Source: Anas platyrhynchos
Lineage: Eukaryota > Chordata > Aves > Anseriformes > Anatidae
Length of the DNA: 64,000 bases
Reading direction: 5' to 3'
NCBI RefSeq assembly: GCF_047663525.1
Contig: NC_092591.1
Location: forward strand, 28,367,001-28,431,000
The notes below the pieces were generated by a model. The model was not told the origin of the DNA. It was given only the letters and a program-made list of their open reading frames with translations, and searched no databases. Positions 21,841-36,479 of this stretch are shown in pieces. Positions within the stretch are counted from its first letter, which is position 1. Each line of letters begins with the position of its first letter. The position numbers and the translations under genes are program-made.

Positions 21841-24800
21841 AGCTGCCCCCTGCACCTTGCTAATGACAAGCAAAAGAGGAGCCTTGCTCCTCAAAGTGAT
21901 GCTTCGTGCAGAGTTAGGACAAAGCCAGTGATGGTATCTGGGTGTCCTTGTTAGGAGGCTGAAGCATGGTTGCAGTTGTCCTTGCTGTCACCTATGGATG
22001 CTGTGATCACCCCAGCCTGCACCCAAATCACCTAATGGCTTTCTGCAAAGGCTAAAGACAGTGCTTTTTTTCCTGTGGATTCACACAATGCTAGTCCCCT
22101 AGGGCACGCTTTGCGCTCACAGAATTATTTTCCCTGGGGAAAATAACCCAGCGGATGAATATGGACTCCTCATAGACTTGTGATGTATGACCCAAAGTCC
22201 TGGCAGTCTCCCGGGGTTGACAGCGATCTCCAGCCTGTGGCAATCAGCCCCAGACAAGCCCCTGAATGAGGCTGTTTCTGCATGTGCCAGTGATTGCTGC
22301 CCAGGTGAGGCTGGTTGGCCTATGCTTGACCAGCAGCAGAACATCCCCCAAGGGCACTTAGAAAATGAGTGCGTGCCATGAGCTGTGCCTGGCATTGCCT
22401 TTCTCTCTGGATGCTGCCAGCCCATTGTAACTGCCCCACAGAGAACAAGGCTGGGAATGGGGCACCAATGTCCATGAACAGGCAGAAGGAAATGTGTGCA
22501 CCCCACACTGCACAAATCCTGTGCTAGGCTCCCAGCTGTGTGGGCCTGGTGTTAATCTGACTGTGCGAGAAAAGAAAGGAATGAGGAGGAAAGCTGTGTG
22601 GAGGGACAAATGCTGCCTGATGGGTAAGAAAGCATGATGTTATATCTGAGTCCATCCTGAATGCGAGAGGAAAGTGAGGGGTAAGGATGAGTGATAGCAT
22701 AGGGAAGAATTCATGTAACAGATTCTTTTGAAGGGCTGATGAGCATTCCTATATCCTGCCTATTCCATGCATGGGGTACAACTGGCCTGGGCAGTAGACA
22801 TTTTTGTATAAATAACCCTTGTTTGCTGGAAGATAAAAGTTTCAAACTAAATATTCTTGTCCACCTTGAGTCTAACAGCCAACCCTGCAAACTCATCCTG
22901 GATCTCTGCAGCATCTCTTCCTCAGCATCTCTGCATGTACTGGAGCAAGCTGCTCATCCCCACCACCTGCCCACGCTTAAAGCAGGTAGGCAGGTGGCAT
23001 GTGCTCCCATTTGTCTCTGTATATGACTTGATGCAAAAAGCACAGGAGGTATTTTCCTGCCTAACACACACTGCTGGTGTCATTGCTGCTGGAAGTGTCT
23101 CTTTGGTAGGATCTTGCTGGCTTTTGCAGATGTGCCAGGGTAGCTAAGTACCGCTTCTGGAGATCACTCAAGCAGATGTTGTAGGTAAAAGCATCTTCTC
23201 CTTGCCCTTAGGCTTGCTGGGAAGGACTTGTGCTCCCAGGTCACCCCACAGACCTCTGGGCTTCAGGAATTTCTGCTGATAAGAGAGGGATTACACAAGG
23301 TCAGACCCAGCTGAAAGAGCAGAGGGAAGCTGGGGGCTGGATGCTTCTTCTTTGGGCTTCTGGTACCTGCTTCCCTCTGGACAGAAAATGTGTGTCCCTG
23401 AATCTATTTTAGATTTCTCTTCCATGGCACGACTTCACCCTTCTGTCTGGCAACCTGCTAGAACAGCAAAGATTTAAGGATCTTTAGCTTTTACTTCCCT
23501 GAGCCCTAAATCTGAGCTAAATCAGGAGCTGCAAGGACGGTCCTTGAGGGCTGCCTTCCTTCTCCAAATGCTCTCCCTGCTCCATCACAGATCTGGCTGC
23601 AGCTGAACTGCAGCTGTGGCTCCAGCTCCCGCAGCCTCTGAAACAGAGAGGAAAGAGGGGAAGAATCTGTCCTATGGAAAGAAAAGCCCTTCAGCGCATT
23701 TTCCAGCCTCCCAATGGTTAAGGATCCAGAGAGCTTGCAAGCAGCTCGCAGATTTGCCTGTAGAGCAGCATACGTACAATTATAAGAGCAAAACAACAGC
23801 TTGGCACTGGAGGGCCTCATAAGCTGGAAGAAATTATTTATTTTATTTATTTATTTTAATGTAGCTCCATGAATTTGCAGGATGACAGGGAGCAAAGCCT
23901 GATTTGCTTGCAGATGGGGGTGTTCCCAAGTACTGTCATCTCCATTCCCCCGTCTGCCCCTATTCTTCTCCATTTATCCTGCTGGGCACCGCACCCTCTG
24001 ATACAGCGGGGGTAGCAGGGGGTCTTGGAAGCTCCTTGGCTCTGCTGAGAAGTGATACGTGGAGACAGCAGGCAAAGGGGAAATGTCACAGTGTCACCCT
24101 CATGACGCTTGGGGGGACGTCAGCCTGTTTGCCCCCATCCAGGGCACGGCTCACCCAGGGGGGATACAGGCAGCAGGGGGGAGCTGGAGCAAAGGGAGGG
24201 ACAAATCACAGCTATGGGGCAGGAATATCAGGAGAGCATTTGGGGACAGCCTGTATTTGGAGAGTGGGACCAACCCTCCATCTCAAAGAGTACCATGGCA
24301 GACTGCAGACCTTAGGGCTTTCCTCCTCCACACCCCTTGTCCCCAGCACCAAATGGCCCCAGGACAATGCACCTGTCCTACACAAGTGTCTTTTCTGATG
24401 CTGTGCACCTTTGCACCATAAAGCAGTGGAAACATCCTGTTCCCTTGTAAAGTGGCACAATAAATCCCATGGGAGTGCTCCTATCGGTTTTAAGGAAACT
24501 CTGTAGCTTGTAAAATGCACGCGCCAAGTGTTTGCTCTTGCCCCAAAAAGCTTTGTTCCCCTCTCTCTCAGCCCCAGGAAGCAGATGCAGTTTCCAAGCT
24601 GCTTGCTAACACCAGCTGGCTGCCTGGACACTGCTCTTCCCAAGGGCATCTCTTAGAGGGTGTTCAGAACCCCAAAGAGGTCCTTCCCATCACAGCAGCT
24701 TTTAGGTACGCTGCCCGATCTGTGGCTCAGTTCATATCTCACAAGCAAAGTGTTCTCCTTCCCCAAAACCCATAGCAATGTCCTAAACCTCCTAAAACAA

Positions 24801-26034
24801 CGAGGATTTGGTAACAGCAGACCCACTCCTCCTGCAGCCCCAGGGCTTGCCGGGAGCCCTCTTATGAGTAATAAAACCAAAACCCACTTGCACCCAGCAA
24901 CATTCAGCCTGCAAGCATCCCCTCCCCTTCTCCAGGGGCCCGAAGTGCCCCTGTGTTAACCTCTCCTGGGTAAGGAGCACCCCCAGGTTTGGAAACTTTA
25001 ATGTCATAACCTGTTTGTCCTGTTTAAAGCGCAGGGCAGGGCTGGGGAGCTGACAGATCCTGAGTAAGCTCAGCCTCCAGCTACCCTGCATCTTTATGGC
25101 TCAGTGAGGGAGAAGGAGAAGGAAAAACAACCCTTAGAGCCTCACATTTTTCTGTCTCAGCTTTTTTTTTTTTTTCCTTCAAAAAATAGCAGCGTGAGGC
25201 TTTGCCTGGGTGTTGGTGGGACTGGGTCTGGGATCAGGGAGTGCAACACAGTGATTCATTCATCAGTGAGCATCCTAAGAGTTTTTCTCCCAGATCTGAG
25301 TCTCTGGGAGAAGGCTGCTCACAGGTGATCCCTCCCTGAGATGAAAAAGCTCCCTCCATATCTCCAAAATCAGATTCGCACCTCTCTTGATCCACGTCAG
25401 CCACTTCTGTGCTGGCACATGATGAGCCACACAGCTGCGCTGTACCCTTGGTACCAAAAATCCTCCCCCTTGCCTCATCTGGCTGCTCTGCACCTCCGGT
25501 ACTTGGCTGGGAAATCCTTGCACATGGGTGTGATGTAGCCACTAGATAAGAAATTGAAAAAGAGAGGAATTGCATGTTTCTTGTCACCTGTGCTGCATCC
25601 AGCATGTGTCTTCTCTGGGGTTTCTATTTGGAGGGTTGATGTGACTTATCATTTGAAATAAAAACGTGTATGGGGTTCTCTAAATAAGATGATTCAAAAC
25701 TTTCTTAAAAAACAGAATTTTCATGTGTTTAAAGCATGAAAGAGTTGGCCAAGATTTCTTTGACATAACCCAAGGCCCTACATATTTGTGATGTATTTAT
25801 AGAAATAAGTGGTTTATGGTTTGTTCTGTACTTTAATGATGCCAACTCAGTGTTTTGCTCCTGGATGCAATAAATCTTGTGCCAGGCAAAGAGACAAATG
25901 CAGCCAGGAGCGGGGCAGCACTGTCTCTTGGAGAGGTGCATTGGCTCTCAAGCAATCCTCTGCCTGTTCCGTGCCCAAGATCCAGCCTAAACCTGGGGTG
26001 AATAAGACATCTGAGCAGTTAGCCAGAAGATATT

Positions 26035-26058
26035 AAAAAAAAAAAAAAAAAAAAAAAA
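26035..26058 (+). repeat. Poly(A) tract, 24 nt
   Basis: Uninterrupted A run. No retroposon body was recognised immediately upstream. Confidence 0.95.
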
Positions 26059-29000
26059 GTAACTACATTTGAAGTGGCAGCACGAAGTTGTCACACCTTG
26101 TTTTCACCTCCTCATCCCAGCTCCTTTTGGAAGCATTATTTCAGCCGGGGTACAGGTAGGAAAGTCCTTCAGCAGGCAGACACGCACACAGGGAGGTGAA
26201 GCTGTATGACTTGGCACCTCGTGGGCAGGCAGCATGCAAGATTCGGTGGCTCAACAGTTGCACGACACGTGCCCAAAAACGGTGCCAAGTGCTTTCGCCT
26301 TTCGGTAGTTGCAAACAGAAAGCCGAGCAGCCCAGCCACCCGACAGGAAACATCTGCAATCAGGCGATCATAAAGCGAGCCGGCTCGTGTTTTATCCCTT
26401 TTTCTTTCTTTCTTTCCTTTTTTTTTATGACAAAAATAAAAAGATAAGTTCACTTTGAAACTCGTTCTTGACTTTAGCGCATATGAACTTAAAACAAACT
26501 GGTTTATGGCTCCCCCCCCTCCGTGATATCTCTGCTTGCAGGTGGCAGAGGCAGGCTCAGCCTGATAAGATTACTGATATGGAGGGAAACTGCTGCACTG
26601 AGCAAATGTGCTCATTAAGCAGGAATCTTAAGAAGTTGGGGATATTTGCCTAATGCCCTCCTCCTCCCCATCATCCCATGGAGCAGAGGGACCAGGGTGA
26701 GAGCAAGGCTCTCCCTGGCTTGGGCTTGGCCAAAATTTTGGAGCGTCAGGCGAGGACCAGGACTTGCCAGGCTTCTTGCAGTCAGGATGGCAGGTGGGCA
26801 TCCAAGGGAAGCCCAAGCTGGATAAGGGTCCAAAAACACTTCCAGAAACAGTGCTAAGCAATACACCAGGGTGGATTTGGGGCAGCAAGTCTAAGGAGAC
26901 CACCACAGCGTGCCACCAGATTTAGGGTCATCTTTGCTCATGCAGAGCAATAACTTGCTCTGGGGTTGGTGGATGATAAACATCTTAGTCATCGTGAGTA
27001 AAGATAGGGGAACGAGCCTGCAACAAGTACGGCTCTGTTCCACCTTTATTTGAAGACCAGATGTTAAGCAACCAATTTTTCTTGGCCTTTTTAGTGGTTT
27101 AGTGGTTACATTAGGCATGTTTCACTCTTGCCTTTTTCTTTTCAGGAGGGGATAAAACTGTCACCGTGAAAGGAAATTAGTTCCTCGAACTCATTTCACT
27201 CTGTTTTCTGCTTTTTGGCCAAGCATTTTTACATGCCAGGGTTCAGAACTTCCTTGTTCCTTATTTATTGTTAAGTACAAAAATGGTAACTGCCATTTCC
27301 AGGGTTGGAAATAGGGGGGATGTGGGGATGTAGGCACAAAATGACTGCTCATGGTGGATGGGCATCACCTCCCTCCTCGCTCTGCTCCTTCCAACCTCTG
27401 ATGGAGCAGGCGAGATGCCCCAGTGCTTCAGTCTGGGGTTGGAGTTTTGAGTGTCATAGGTAAGATATGACCCTAATGAGCTTAAAGGTCATCAAAGAAG
27501 GCACAGATTTAGGAAAATCAATGTCCTTAACCAAAGAGGAGTTCTGGTGTCTATAGGAATTTATTTGCTACCCAAAAGCAGTGACATCACTGAGAAATGC
27601 CTGGAAATGTTAAGTGAAGCTGTTATAGAGTGTTTTATTCATGTCCTTGTTTGATTTTATTTCCTAGGTTGGGTCCAAAACTCCTTTGGGAACTTACTGA
27701 AGGGTAAGGATAGATCTTCGTCTCCACAGCTGTCCCCCTCTCTGTGCAGTGCTTCCTCTCTCCAGGGAGCTTTCTCTCACCACGTCTCATCTGTCGGGCC
27801 CTTTGCAATTACCTAGGGCAAAAGATAACATGCAAACACGTTCTTAGCATTCAAAGCACTCCGAAATATCAGCTTGCATTACCACTATACAACAAAGCAC
27901 AAAGACCACAGATTACAGCCCGTGACACCGTGCACTGCCCAGCCCCGTGGCTCGCCCGGGGAAGTGATACCAGATGTAAACACGAAGGCGGCACGATCTC
28001 CTTTGCATGTTAACTGAGCAGCCAGGGCAATCACGGAGCCAGGCACGCTGGTTCTCTTTCAGTGAGCCTCCTGATTTGCTCCCCATGCTCATATCAAGAG
28101 ATGTTTTACCTCTGCGTCCTCCAGACTCAGGTGGCTTCTCTCATACAGGCTCCGGGACTTCTCCTTCTGCTCTTGTCCATGCAATCAAGACAAAGATTTT
28201 CCCTGTCACCAACATCTCTGGGCAATGCACTGGTCAGTGTGCCACAAAACACCCATCCACCACGGGCAAGGCTTCAGCAGGCAGGGTGGTCTTCACAGAT
28301 CTCTTACCAAAAAACAAGTGACACCTCTCTACATGACATGCTTGTTTCACAACTGAATTGTGAGGTTACAAGGGAAGGTGTCACCTAATGATGAAGCACA
28401 GCCCGGCAAGGATAGGAGACAAACAGGGAAGGATGTATGGAAACAGCCAGCACAAGGGATGGATGGGGAGAGGGGCTGGTGTGGCCTGGAGGGGCCAAGG
28501 ACCAGGCTGAGGTGGGGAGGGGACAGTGGGGTAGGACAGGATAGAAAGTGCAGGGGGGAAAACATCGCATAGACCAGCTCCTTCCCTCACTAGAGCCACA
28601 GTTGTTGCCCCCACAGATGAGGGCTGGTGGGAGAAGTGCTGTACCCCCCAGTGCAGCCCGGCTGTGGCATTGAGCATGGCACAGACCCCCGCTGTGCTCA
28701 GGGGGACATGCCATGCTGGCCATAAGCACAACACCAGCTTGGGCCCTTCCAGAAAACAAACAAAAACACACCTCAAAGTGAAACTCTCTGACATTCCAGA
28801 AATAACAGCTCTGCATCCCTCAGAGCCTAAATCACGCAGGCGGGAGCTCAAGCTGTAACATGCTGGCTGGTTTCTACCCGGCGCTGCGCTTTAGCCAGCT
28901 CTCCAAAGCAAACCGAGAGCCCCGGCTCCTCCTCCTGGGGAGATGAACATCCAGCAATAAAGCCGCCCTAAATTACTGCGAGCAGAAGAAGTCTTGCTCA

Positions 29001-32000
29001 AGGCTGTGCAGTGCCTCGGCGGGGATCCACGTAAAGCAGCCGGCGTGAGAGGACGTGACACGACCTGCCGCAGGAATTGTACTGAAACTCCAAGCGTGTC
29101 GGAGCAGGAGAGCATCGGGGCAATGACTGATGAAGATTAGCCTAGATAGCGAGGAGGAATGGCATGTCAAAGGAGGAGGGGGGAAGCGATATGGCTACGG
29201 GGAAGGAAAGGCAGGGTGGAGCCAGCGGCTGGAGCTGGTGGCCTGCCAAGGTACATATATGTTCATTGAGCAATCCTGTTCCTCCGCTTGCCTGGCAGGT
29301 AACAAAAGGCGTGCGGGCGTCTACGGGAGGGTGGATGAGGAATGCTCTACTGGCAGCAAGGAAAGGTCCCCCAGCACAGCCCTCGCCAGGCAGGGACCCC
29401 CAGGGGCTCCCCAAGACAGGGTTCACTGCAGATGCCACCAAACAACAGGGAGCTGCTCGGGATGAAACAAAATTAAATAATCGAAAAGAGCGGTACGCCA
29501 GCACGTGGTGTAGATGAGAAGGGCTTGCATCCACCCACGGAGGGATGGAGGTGGCAGGGCCCCTGGGGGTTGCTGGGGTGCCGAGCACCAGGGAGCTGGA
29601 TGAGTGCTTGTGCTTGTGCCTATTAGGTTTTGCTCTCCAGCCTGCCACCTGCACAGAGCAATGAGTAGGATTTCGATTTCATGGCATAGAAGAGAAATTC
29701 AGGAACATGCCCTCTCTGAACAGCTATGCTCTGCTGAACTGGCAGCCCAGTGCTGCACTTTGGCATGAGAAGTATTGCCTCTCCAGAGCTTAAGTATCAT
29801 CACCCTGCAAACCAGTGGTATCAATGAAATATCTGACATCTCTCTAGTAATTCTTTGTAGCAGTTCTCCAAGCCACAGATTTCAAAGCTGAGTATTGTGT
29901 TAGGTTCATACAGTAGGGAGAGACCCAGAGAAGAGAAATGACCTCTCTGGGGTCAGCTATAATCCCCTACCTGCCTAGAAACTCATCCAACCATTGCATC
30001 TTGGTTCACCAGGCTTCAGTGCTCCTCTTCCACCTCATGCCTTTCTCTGTAGGCTGGCTGCTGATACATGGGAGTAAAGCAAATCTTGAAGATCCGTGAT
30101 AAGTAAAAGAAGAAAAAGGAAAGCCTAGGCAAGGGGGAGGACTGCAAGGCATGACCTCCTGATAGTCTGAGATTCACAACCCAGCAAGCTCGAGTGAGGG
30201 TTTTATCAAGACCAGCAGTATTCATTACAATCATTTAGACTTATCCTCTACCTGTTCATCCAAACAGCGAACCCAGACTCATAGGACAGCACATAAAAAA
30301 TGGTGAAGCAACCCTTTTTCACCTTCATAACTTCTACCTCTCTCCACACACTCAAACCTTATTTTTAAAATCCTCTCCCTAACCCTCATGGCTTAAACAG
30401 GTCTTTGCATGGCCCCTAAAGGGGTCAAGAGCAAATTAGTCCCAAACAGCAGCGGTTCAGGTGTAACCTCCCTCTCCATCCTCCCAGGGACTTCTGCGGG
30501 TGTCTGCAAGATATAACCAGCTCTTAAGAGCACTTAGAAAATAGGAAGTACTTGTACCTCTCCACACAAGTACCCATGGAACAGATACACTCCTCAGGAG
30601 AGGTGTGCAGGGCTGTGTGGGTTTTGCCACCTTTTGGTGCTGCTGGGAAACACCAGGATGGTTTTCAAACAGAGAAGGTGTATGTGGCTCAGTCTCTGCC
30701 AAAGGAGGGCTAAAATACAAATATGGTGCCTAGAAATTAGGTATCTGTAGGTGTCTGCCCTAGACCAACGGTGTGCTGGTCTGGGAGCCCTCTGACTGCA
30801 GAGACAGACTGGTGTGGTCCCTAGTCCCACCACCTGCACCCACAAGCTCCCAAAAATGGGGAAACAAGGAGACAGGCAGCAGTGTGAGATGCACTGTGGG
30901 AATACGCCATGACTGATGAAAACCTGCACGCCGCGTTACTGGGTGCCTAGCCCAGGCTGGATGGAGCCATTTGCAACTGCTGCTTCTCAGCTCAGAAAGG
31001 TCCACCCAAAGCTGCACCACCTTCAGTCACCTCCTGCAGCCAAGAGTCCACTGTCCTTTCACCAAAGTGCTGCCATTTGGGACATCTGAGCAATGCAAAA
31101 CACAATTTTGCACACATGTTGCAGTTCTCAGGGGCGATGGTGGGTGATCCATATGTTACAAGGTAAAGGGGCCATTGCACATTCCAGGAAGAGCGCCTTG
31201 CCTTTGTGTGGAGCAGCCACTGTTGGACGCAGCTGATGCTCAGCATTTGCATGGATTTGATTAGGTGACAGACTGGATGTGAGCCTCTCTGTTGATAAGC
31301 AGGAGTGAGGACATCTCATTTGCCTTGCCCTTCTGTTCACTTCCTGACTTTGTGCAAAGTAAGGTTTTGACTGGTGCAGCAAAAGACCCCTTTGGCAAAG
31401 CAAGAGCGCAGACCAGGGGAAATCACAGTTTTGCAGTTCATGCCGTTTCTTTACTATGGTGTACAGTGCTCAGGCTCCTTGGTGCAAGGCAGGCAGCAGC
31501 CCATGCTCTCAGGATCCCTGCCCAGGCACCAGCATTTGTACGTCCTCCTGACCCAAAAGCAAAATGGCAGTGATGACCTGCCACGAAATAATTGCATGAA
31601 TTTTCATGAGCCTGGTGTTCTCTCCATTCCTGCCTATCTCCGTTATTTAACCCCTGGGGAAGAGGCATAAATGGAGAGCCCTCAGATACCTCTGTCATGC
31701 TGATGGCTCTATGCTGCCGTTTGGACACAGAGGAGAACTGATGCTTTTGCACTGATGGGGTGAAATGTGCTCTGTTCCTTGAAGGCTGATGCAAGAGCAG
31801 AGCCTCTGAGCTTTCTGTTTTGAACAGCTCAATGATGCCAAGATAAAGTGGAACTGACCCTCCTCATTGTCAGTGCAAATTATGTGATACCAGTAAAAGA
31901 GAAACACAGGAAAGACTTTGGCAAGAATCTATAAGCAGGAGAGAGTCTCCTTTGCTGTGTGGAAAGCACTGAGCATGAGAAATCAGGCATACTGCATGAA

Positions 32001-32940
32001 TACAATGGCTCTTCTCTTTAGCCCTGCTCTGTTTTGACACCAGCTCTGCTCTCACTGCCTGAACTTCTGATGTCCCCCCACATCTGTTAGCTCCATGTAT
32101 CCTCTAGACAAAGAAATAGAGCAGAGCAAGGTGTTAGCAGGTCACAAAAAATCCTCACCATGAAGGAAACAAGGAGGGAAACTGAGAAGCTCATGCACAA
32201 ATGTGAAAATGTTGAAGGGGAGGGAGAAGCTCTCCCATGGCTGATCAGAGCGGGGCTCAGGGTGCCTCCCCTGAGTTTCCATCCACACAGGTTTCCATTC
32301 TCCCAGGTTTCCATCTGCACCCATAACTCAGGGTGCGGACGGAAACCCTTAAATCTGAATCCTTTGGGTGTCTCCAGCACCAGACTTTGGGCAATCACAG
32401 CCCCAAAACATGTATTGCTCAGGCAATGCAAACAGTGCAGGCATAGTGCCCAGTTCTTGTTGCACAGCTCCCTGCTGGGACGTGCATATCTTGTGACCAC
32501 GTTTGAGGCACCTGTTTTGAAAACGTAGCCCCAGGCCTTTATTTTATAGCTGCCCTCAGTGATAAACGCTCCCTCCAACCAGCCGAAGAATGCAGCTGTG
32601 AAAAAGCGTGGCCGGCTGCAAGCGGAGCAGCAGCTCTTGAGCTCCTCACAGCTTTCCAGGTACATGTCCTAAGGAGAACAATCCTACCAGTCCCACTGGG
32701 GAACAGAAAGAGCCAAGGCAAGGGAAGGTGGAATGAAGTCCCAAAGGTCTTGCAGAAAATTGGTGTGTCAGGAGGTGCTTTTTGTCTTCAGGTTTCTGTT
32801 CCGTCAGGGACCTGTGTGCAAGAGGTCTTGGGAGCTACCCTTAGGGCTGGATCTTCCACTGAGCCCCAGAGCAAATACAGGGATCTTTCTGAAGCTATCC
32901 CACTGGGAGGACTTGAATGCACTTTTAATACAGCTTTATA

Positions 32941-32943
<3 letters not shown>

Positions 32944-32970
<27 letters not shown>
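32944..32970 (+). repeat. (AC)n microsatellite
   Basis: About 13 uninterrupted AC dinucleotides, followed by TACACC. Confidence 0.95.
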
Positions 32971-32975
<5 letters not shown>

Positions 32976-35900
32976 CAAAGTTTCAGAAGCATTTGGAGCA
33001 CTCAGAAGAGGTTTAAGGGCTGAAGTGAGGACTCAGGTGCTTAAAGTCACGAACAAGTCAATGCCTAAAAACGTAGATTATCATCTAGTAGGTTTCTGAA
33101 AAGCTCAGTAGGTGCTCAGTTGCCATATGGACTTGAATCAGCTAGCAAATCCAGCCCTCAGTCAGTATTGCTAACACACTATTAGCCAGCATAATGTGCC
33201 CGAAGAAACATTTTCATCCGTGTTACACTCAGTAAAATGTTACAGCATCAGTACAGCTCCTCTGAAGAGATCCTATAAGGATGTAGGCAACGTGAGAAGC
33301 AGAAAATATATCTGTTAGTGTAGGAAAAATATTATTACAGAAGAAAAAAAAATAAAATAATGGTTTCATGTTGGTGGACTTCTGAGGCAGGGTAGCAAAT
33401 TTCTCTTCTATGAATCATTCCCATATCAGGTTAGCCAGGATCTCATGTCAGAGAAGTAGTAACCCAATCCATGCTTAGGTTTCTCCCGTTTCTTTGATTT
33501 GCCCCCCAATAAACTTTTCACAATCAAAATTCCAGCTTATTCTCAGAAATGCTCAGAATTGCTGGCCTGGAAGTACTTTGTGTTCTGGTAATTGAAAGCG
33601 TTTCTTATGAGTGAGATTTGTCCACCCTGGAACCAGGGGTAAGAACGTGCTCCTCCTGCTCTCCATGCAGCCTAAACTGAATGATAATTTCAGAGCAGTT
33701 ATTACAGCAAAATTGCAGGTGCAAAAGAGAAGGTATTAAGAATGAGTAGCTGACGTTATTTGAGCTATCAGTAGGGCTCTCCATTTCTGTTTCCACAGAA
33801 AGCTCTCAAGAGAGATCAAGGTCTGGGCATTTACAGTCCATGGTGTGGCTCAAGGGGCTGCAAGTGGCATGTCCCCAAGGAGGAGCTCATGCCACCCCAT
33901 GCTGGGTTTTCACCCCACCCTCCACTGGCTTGGGATGAGGCATCTGAAGCTGGGAAACACCTCCAACCTCACAGAAGAAACAAGGGACACGGGGACCCTA
34001 AAGGCTACATCCCCCATGGAGACAGTGAGGACAAGATGCTGGGAGGGCCAGTCCAAGAAGTCAGCAACACGCATGGTCTCTCCCATCCGACTCTGCTTCC
34101 TGGAAGAAGTTTTATTGCCACTGAAATGCTTAAAGCTCTGTGAAGCCTTTGCCAGCTGGAATAGTCTCTTTGCACCTGTCTTTTTGTTGACACAAATCCC
34201 TTCTCTAATAGAGCTAATCACTCCGCTTTGATAAATCTGCCAGGCCCCCGATACGAGCTCCCTTCCAGCCCTCGGCGCTAAACAAACAGACCATTGTCTG
34301 CACTGGGCCAGCCAGCCTGTTAATGGTTAAACTGGGAGCGGGCGGGCTGGGGGGAAGGCAGCATCACAGGCTGCAAAGGGATGGGTCTGGACATCCCCCG
34401 TGCTCACCAGTCTGCAGTGGAGCTCTGTGTTACTCCCTGAGCTCTGCTGCACCCACATAACCCAGGTTTAAGGTGGGCGATGCCACCACAGACTTCCCTC
34501 CCCGGAGGAAGCAAAGCAAGGACTGCTCCACACCAGAGGGCTTTTAACAGTAGCGTTTCAGGTTGTGTTGGCAAAACAAGATTTTTGGCCCGTTAGTTGC
34601 CTCCAGCGACACAGGCTGTACATCCTTCTGCGTTTATGGGATGAGCAAATGCGGAGGTAACGATGTGCCATTGCATGGCGCTTGAGCAGTGACTGCAAAA
34701 TTCGGTCACACAGCCCAGAACAGCACACAGGCACTAGGTGCCAGCCCTCTGCTGATATGAGCTGTATCTGTAGGAAGATCTTCGAACGTGATCCCCAGGA
34801 AAGCTCTCTAGCAAGTTGTAATCAGCCCCACGGTGTTCAGATGAAACCCATTACCATTTGCACCAGCTAACAAACCCATCAGCACTAGCAGATTTCTTGA
34901 TGGCTTTGTTCAGGCTTGCTATGTGCCTCAGGTGAGCTTTATCCATGTCACCAGGAAGACCAGAGGTGCCCCAGGAGGGAGCTCTGCCCACCTTGGTTGT
35001 GCTCCCAGCACCAGGTAAGCATTTAGCCCTGTGTCCCTTTATAAAACACCAGCTTTGTGGTCCTGCCCATGTGGAAGGAGCTCATCTCCAGCTGCAGGAG
35101 CCCTGGTGGCTTCAGCTCAGTCTTGTGCTCACCCCCTGAGGTCCCAGCACTCAGTCGTGGCTTCCCACAGCCACTTTATCTTGATGATAAAGCCAGAAGG
35201 GGACGCAGATGGTTTCTGCTTGGGGATGCTGTGCAGAACTGGGGCCCTTAGGCTCTAAACCTGCGAGTGAAGAAATGTGGATGCTTCCAGCCCTCCCAGA
35301 GCAGTGCGTCACAGATAATGCCAATTACAGCTACCAAAGTCCTGCTGTCCCTCTCTGTCTCTCCCCACCACAATGTTCTGAAGCTCCTTTCTTTATGTCA
35401 CAGCCCCGAGGCCTTTTTGGCCAAACAAGCACTGCATCTCCACCTGGCTATGGGTGAGCTGGCACTCACGGGGATGGCCAAAGAGCAGGCACAGAGAGAG
35501 CCTCGCACTTTGTCCGCACTGGCAAAGCCTGCAGTGGTCACTGGAGGTGCCAGGCACTTTGCATGGGTGAGTGGTGCCCCCGGGAGGGGTGAGGTGGCTT
35601 GTAGGAGATTGCCAAACCGGATGATTAGGGACTTGTTCGTGCACAGCCTAATCCTCCTCCACTGCTCGTGTGGGTGCAGGAGCCTTCCAGCTCCTCCGTA
35701 CCCACCCCGAGAACAGGAAGAAACTTGCACCCGAGGGACTCGGCAGCTCAGGAGAGCCATGAGGTCAGGAGCCTGGCAGCGTCTGACCAGGGATTGCCCA
35801 CGGTACGTGGAGAAAAAACAATAGCGGGATCAGAGAGTGATGCAAAACGCTGAGAGCTTGCAACTGCCAAGAGATTTAGAAAGAATGTGCATCCTCGAGG

Positions 35901-36479
35901 AAGCGATCAGGAGGAAGGCAAAGCGGATGCCACTGGGTTTGGCTTCCAGGGCTGCCTTTGCTGCAGCACCCACGGGCACGATCCTGCATCCAGCATCACC
36001 TCCTCTCCTGCCTCCTCTGGAAAGGGCCTGGGGAAGAGCACAGCCACTTCTCCCTGCATGCACGTGTGGCAAGAGAAATGTATTTTTTTCTCTTTCCCCA
36101 AACAATTAATGTCAATGCAGAGAGGCAGGTGCTCCTGGCGCGATGCCCTCCTTTTTGTTTACAGAACACTCCTTGAAGATTATTTGTGTTGAAATCTTTT
36201 GGCTTTTCTCTCTCTCCTTCTCTTTTTTCCCTCTTTCTCCCTCCCCCTCATCATGTTAGCATTCTTCCAGCCAGTTTTTGTGCCCTGTGGGCCCTCGGCA
36301 AGCAGCCTATACACTGGCAGGGAGCCCTGACAGGCTCAGCCCAGGCTGGGGGCATGGATGATGCTCCTCGGGCATCATCCCCACACCACTTTGTGGCTAG
36401 TGGCGAGCAGAGTGAACTGGGCCATTGTCCAAGGGCTGCTGCTGACCCTGCCATTTCCATCTGAAAGGCAACATTCATG

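Larger units (their letters stand above)
19102..32943. other. Intergenic, no gene seen
   Basis: Unique sequence with a 24-A tract at 26,035-26,058, a CpG-rich patch at about 21,540-21,840 (separate entry) and a motif-dense block at about 28,860-29,160. Open frames (up to 192 codons at 32087-32665, minus) are antisense-overlapping and featureless. No spliced gene could be assembled by eye. Confidence 0.6.

Noticed and set aside
33010-33180. Possible old SINE or hAT-like repeat
   Set aside because: The phrases resemble ancient amniote repeats only vaguely, and no ends or target-site duplications could be found.
35267-35824. 185-codon plus-strand frame
   Set aside because: No homology recognised, overlapped by antisense frames, no splice or promoter context.
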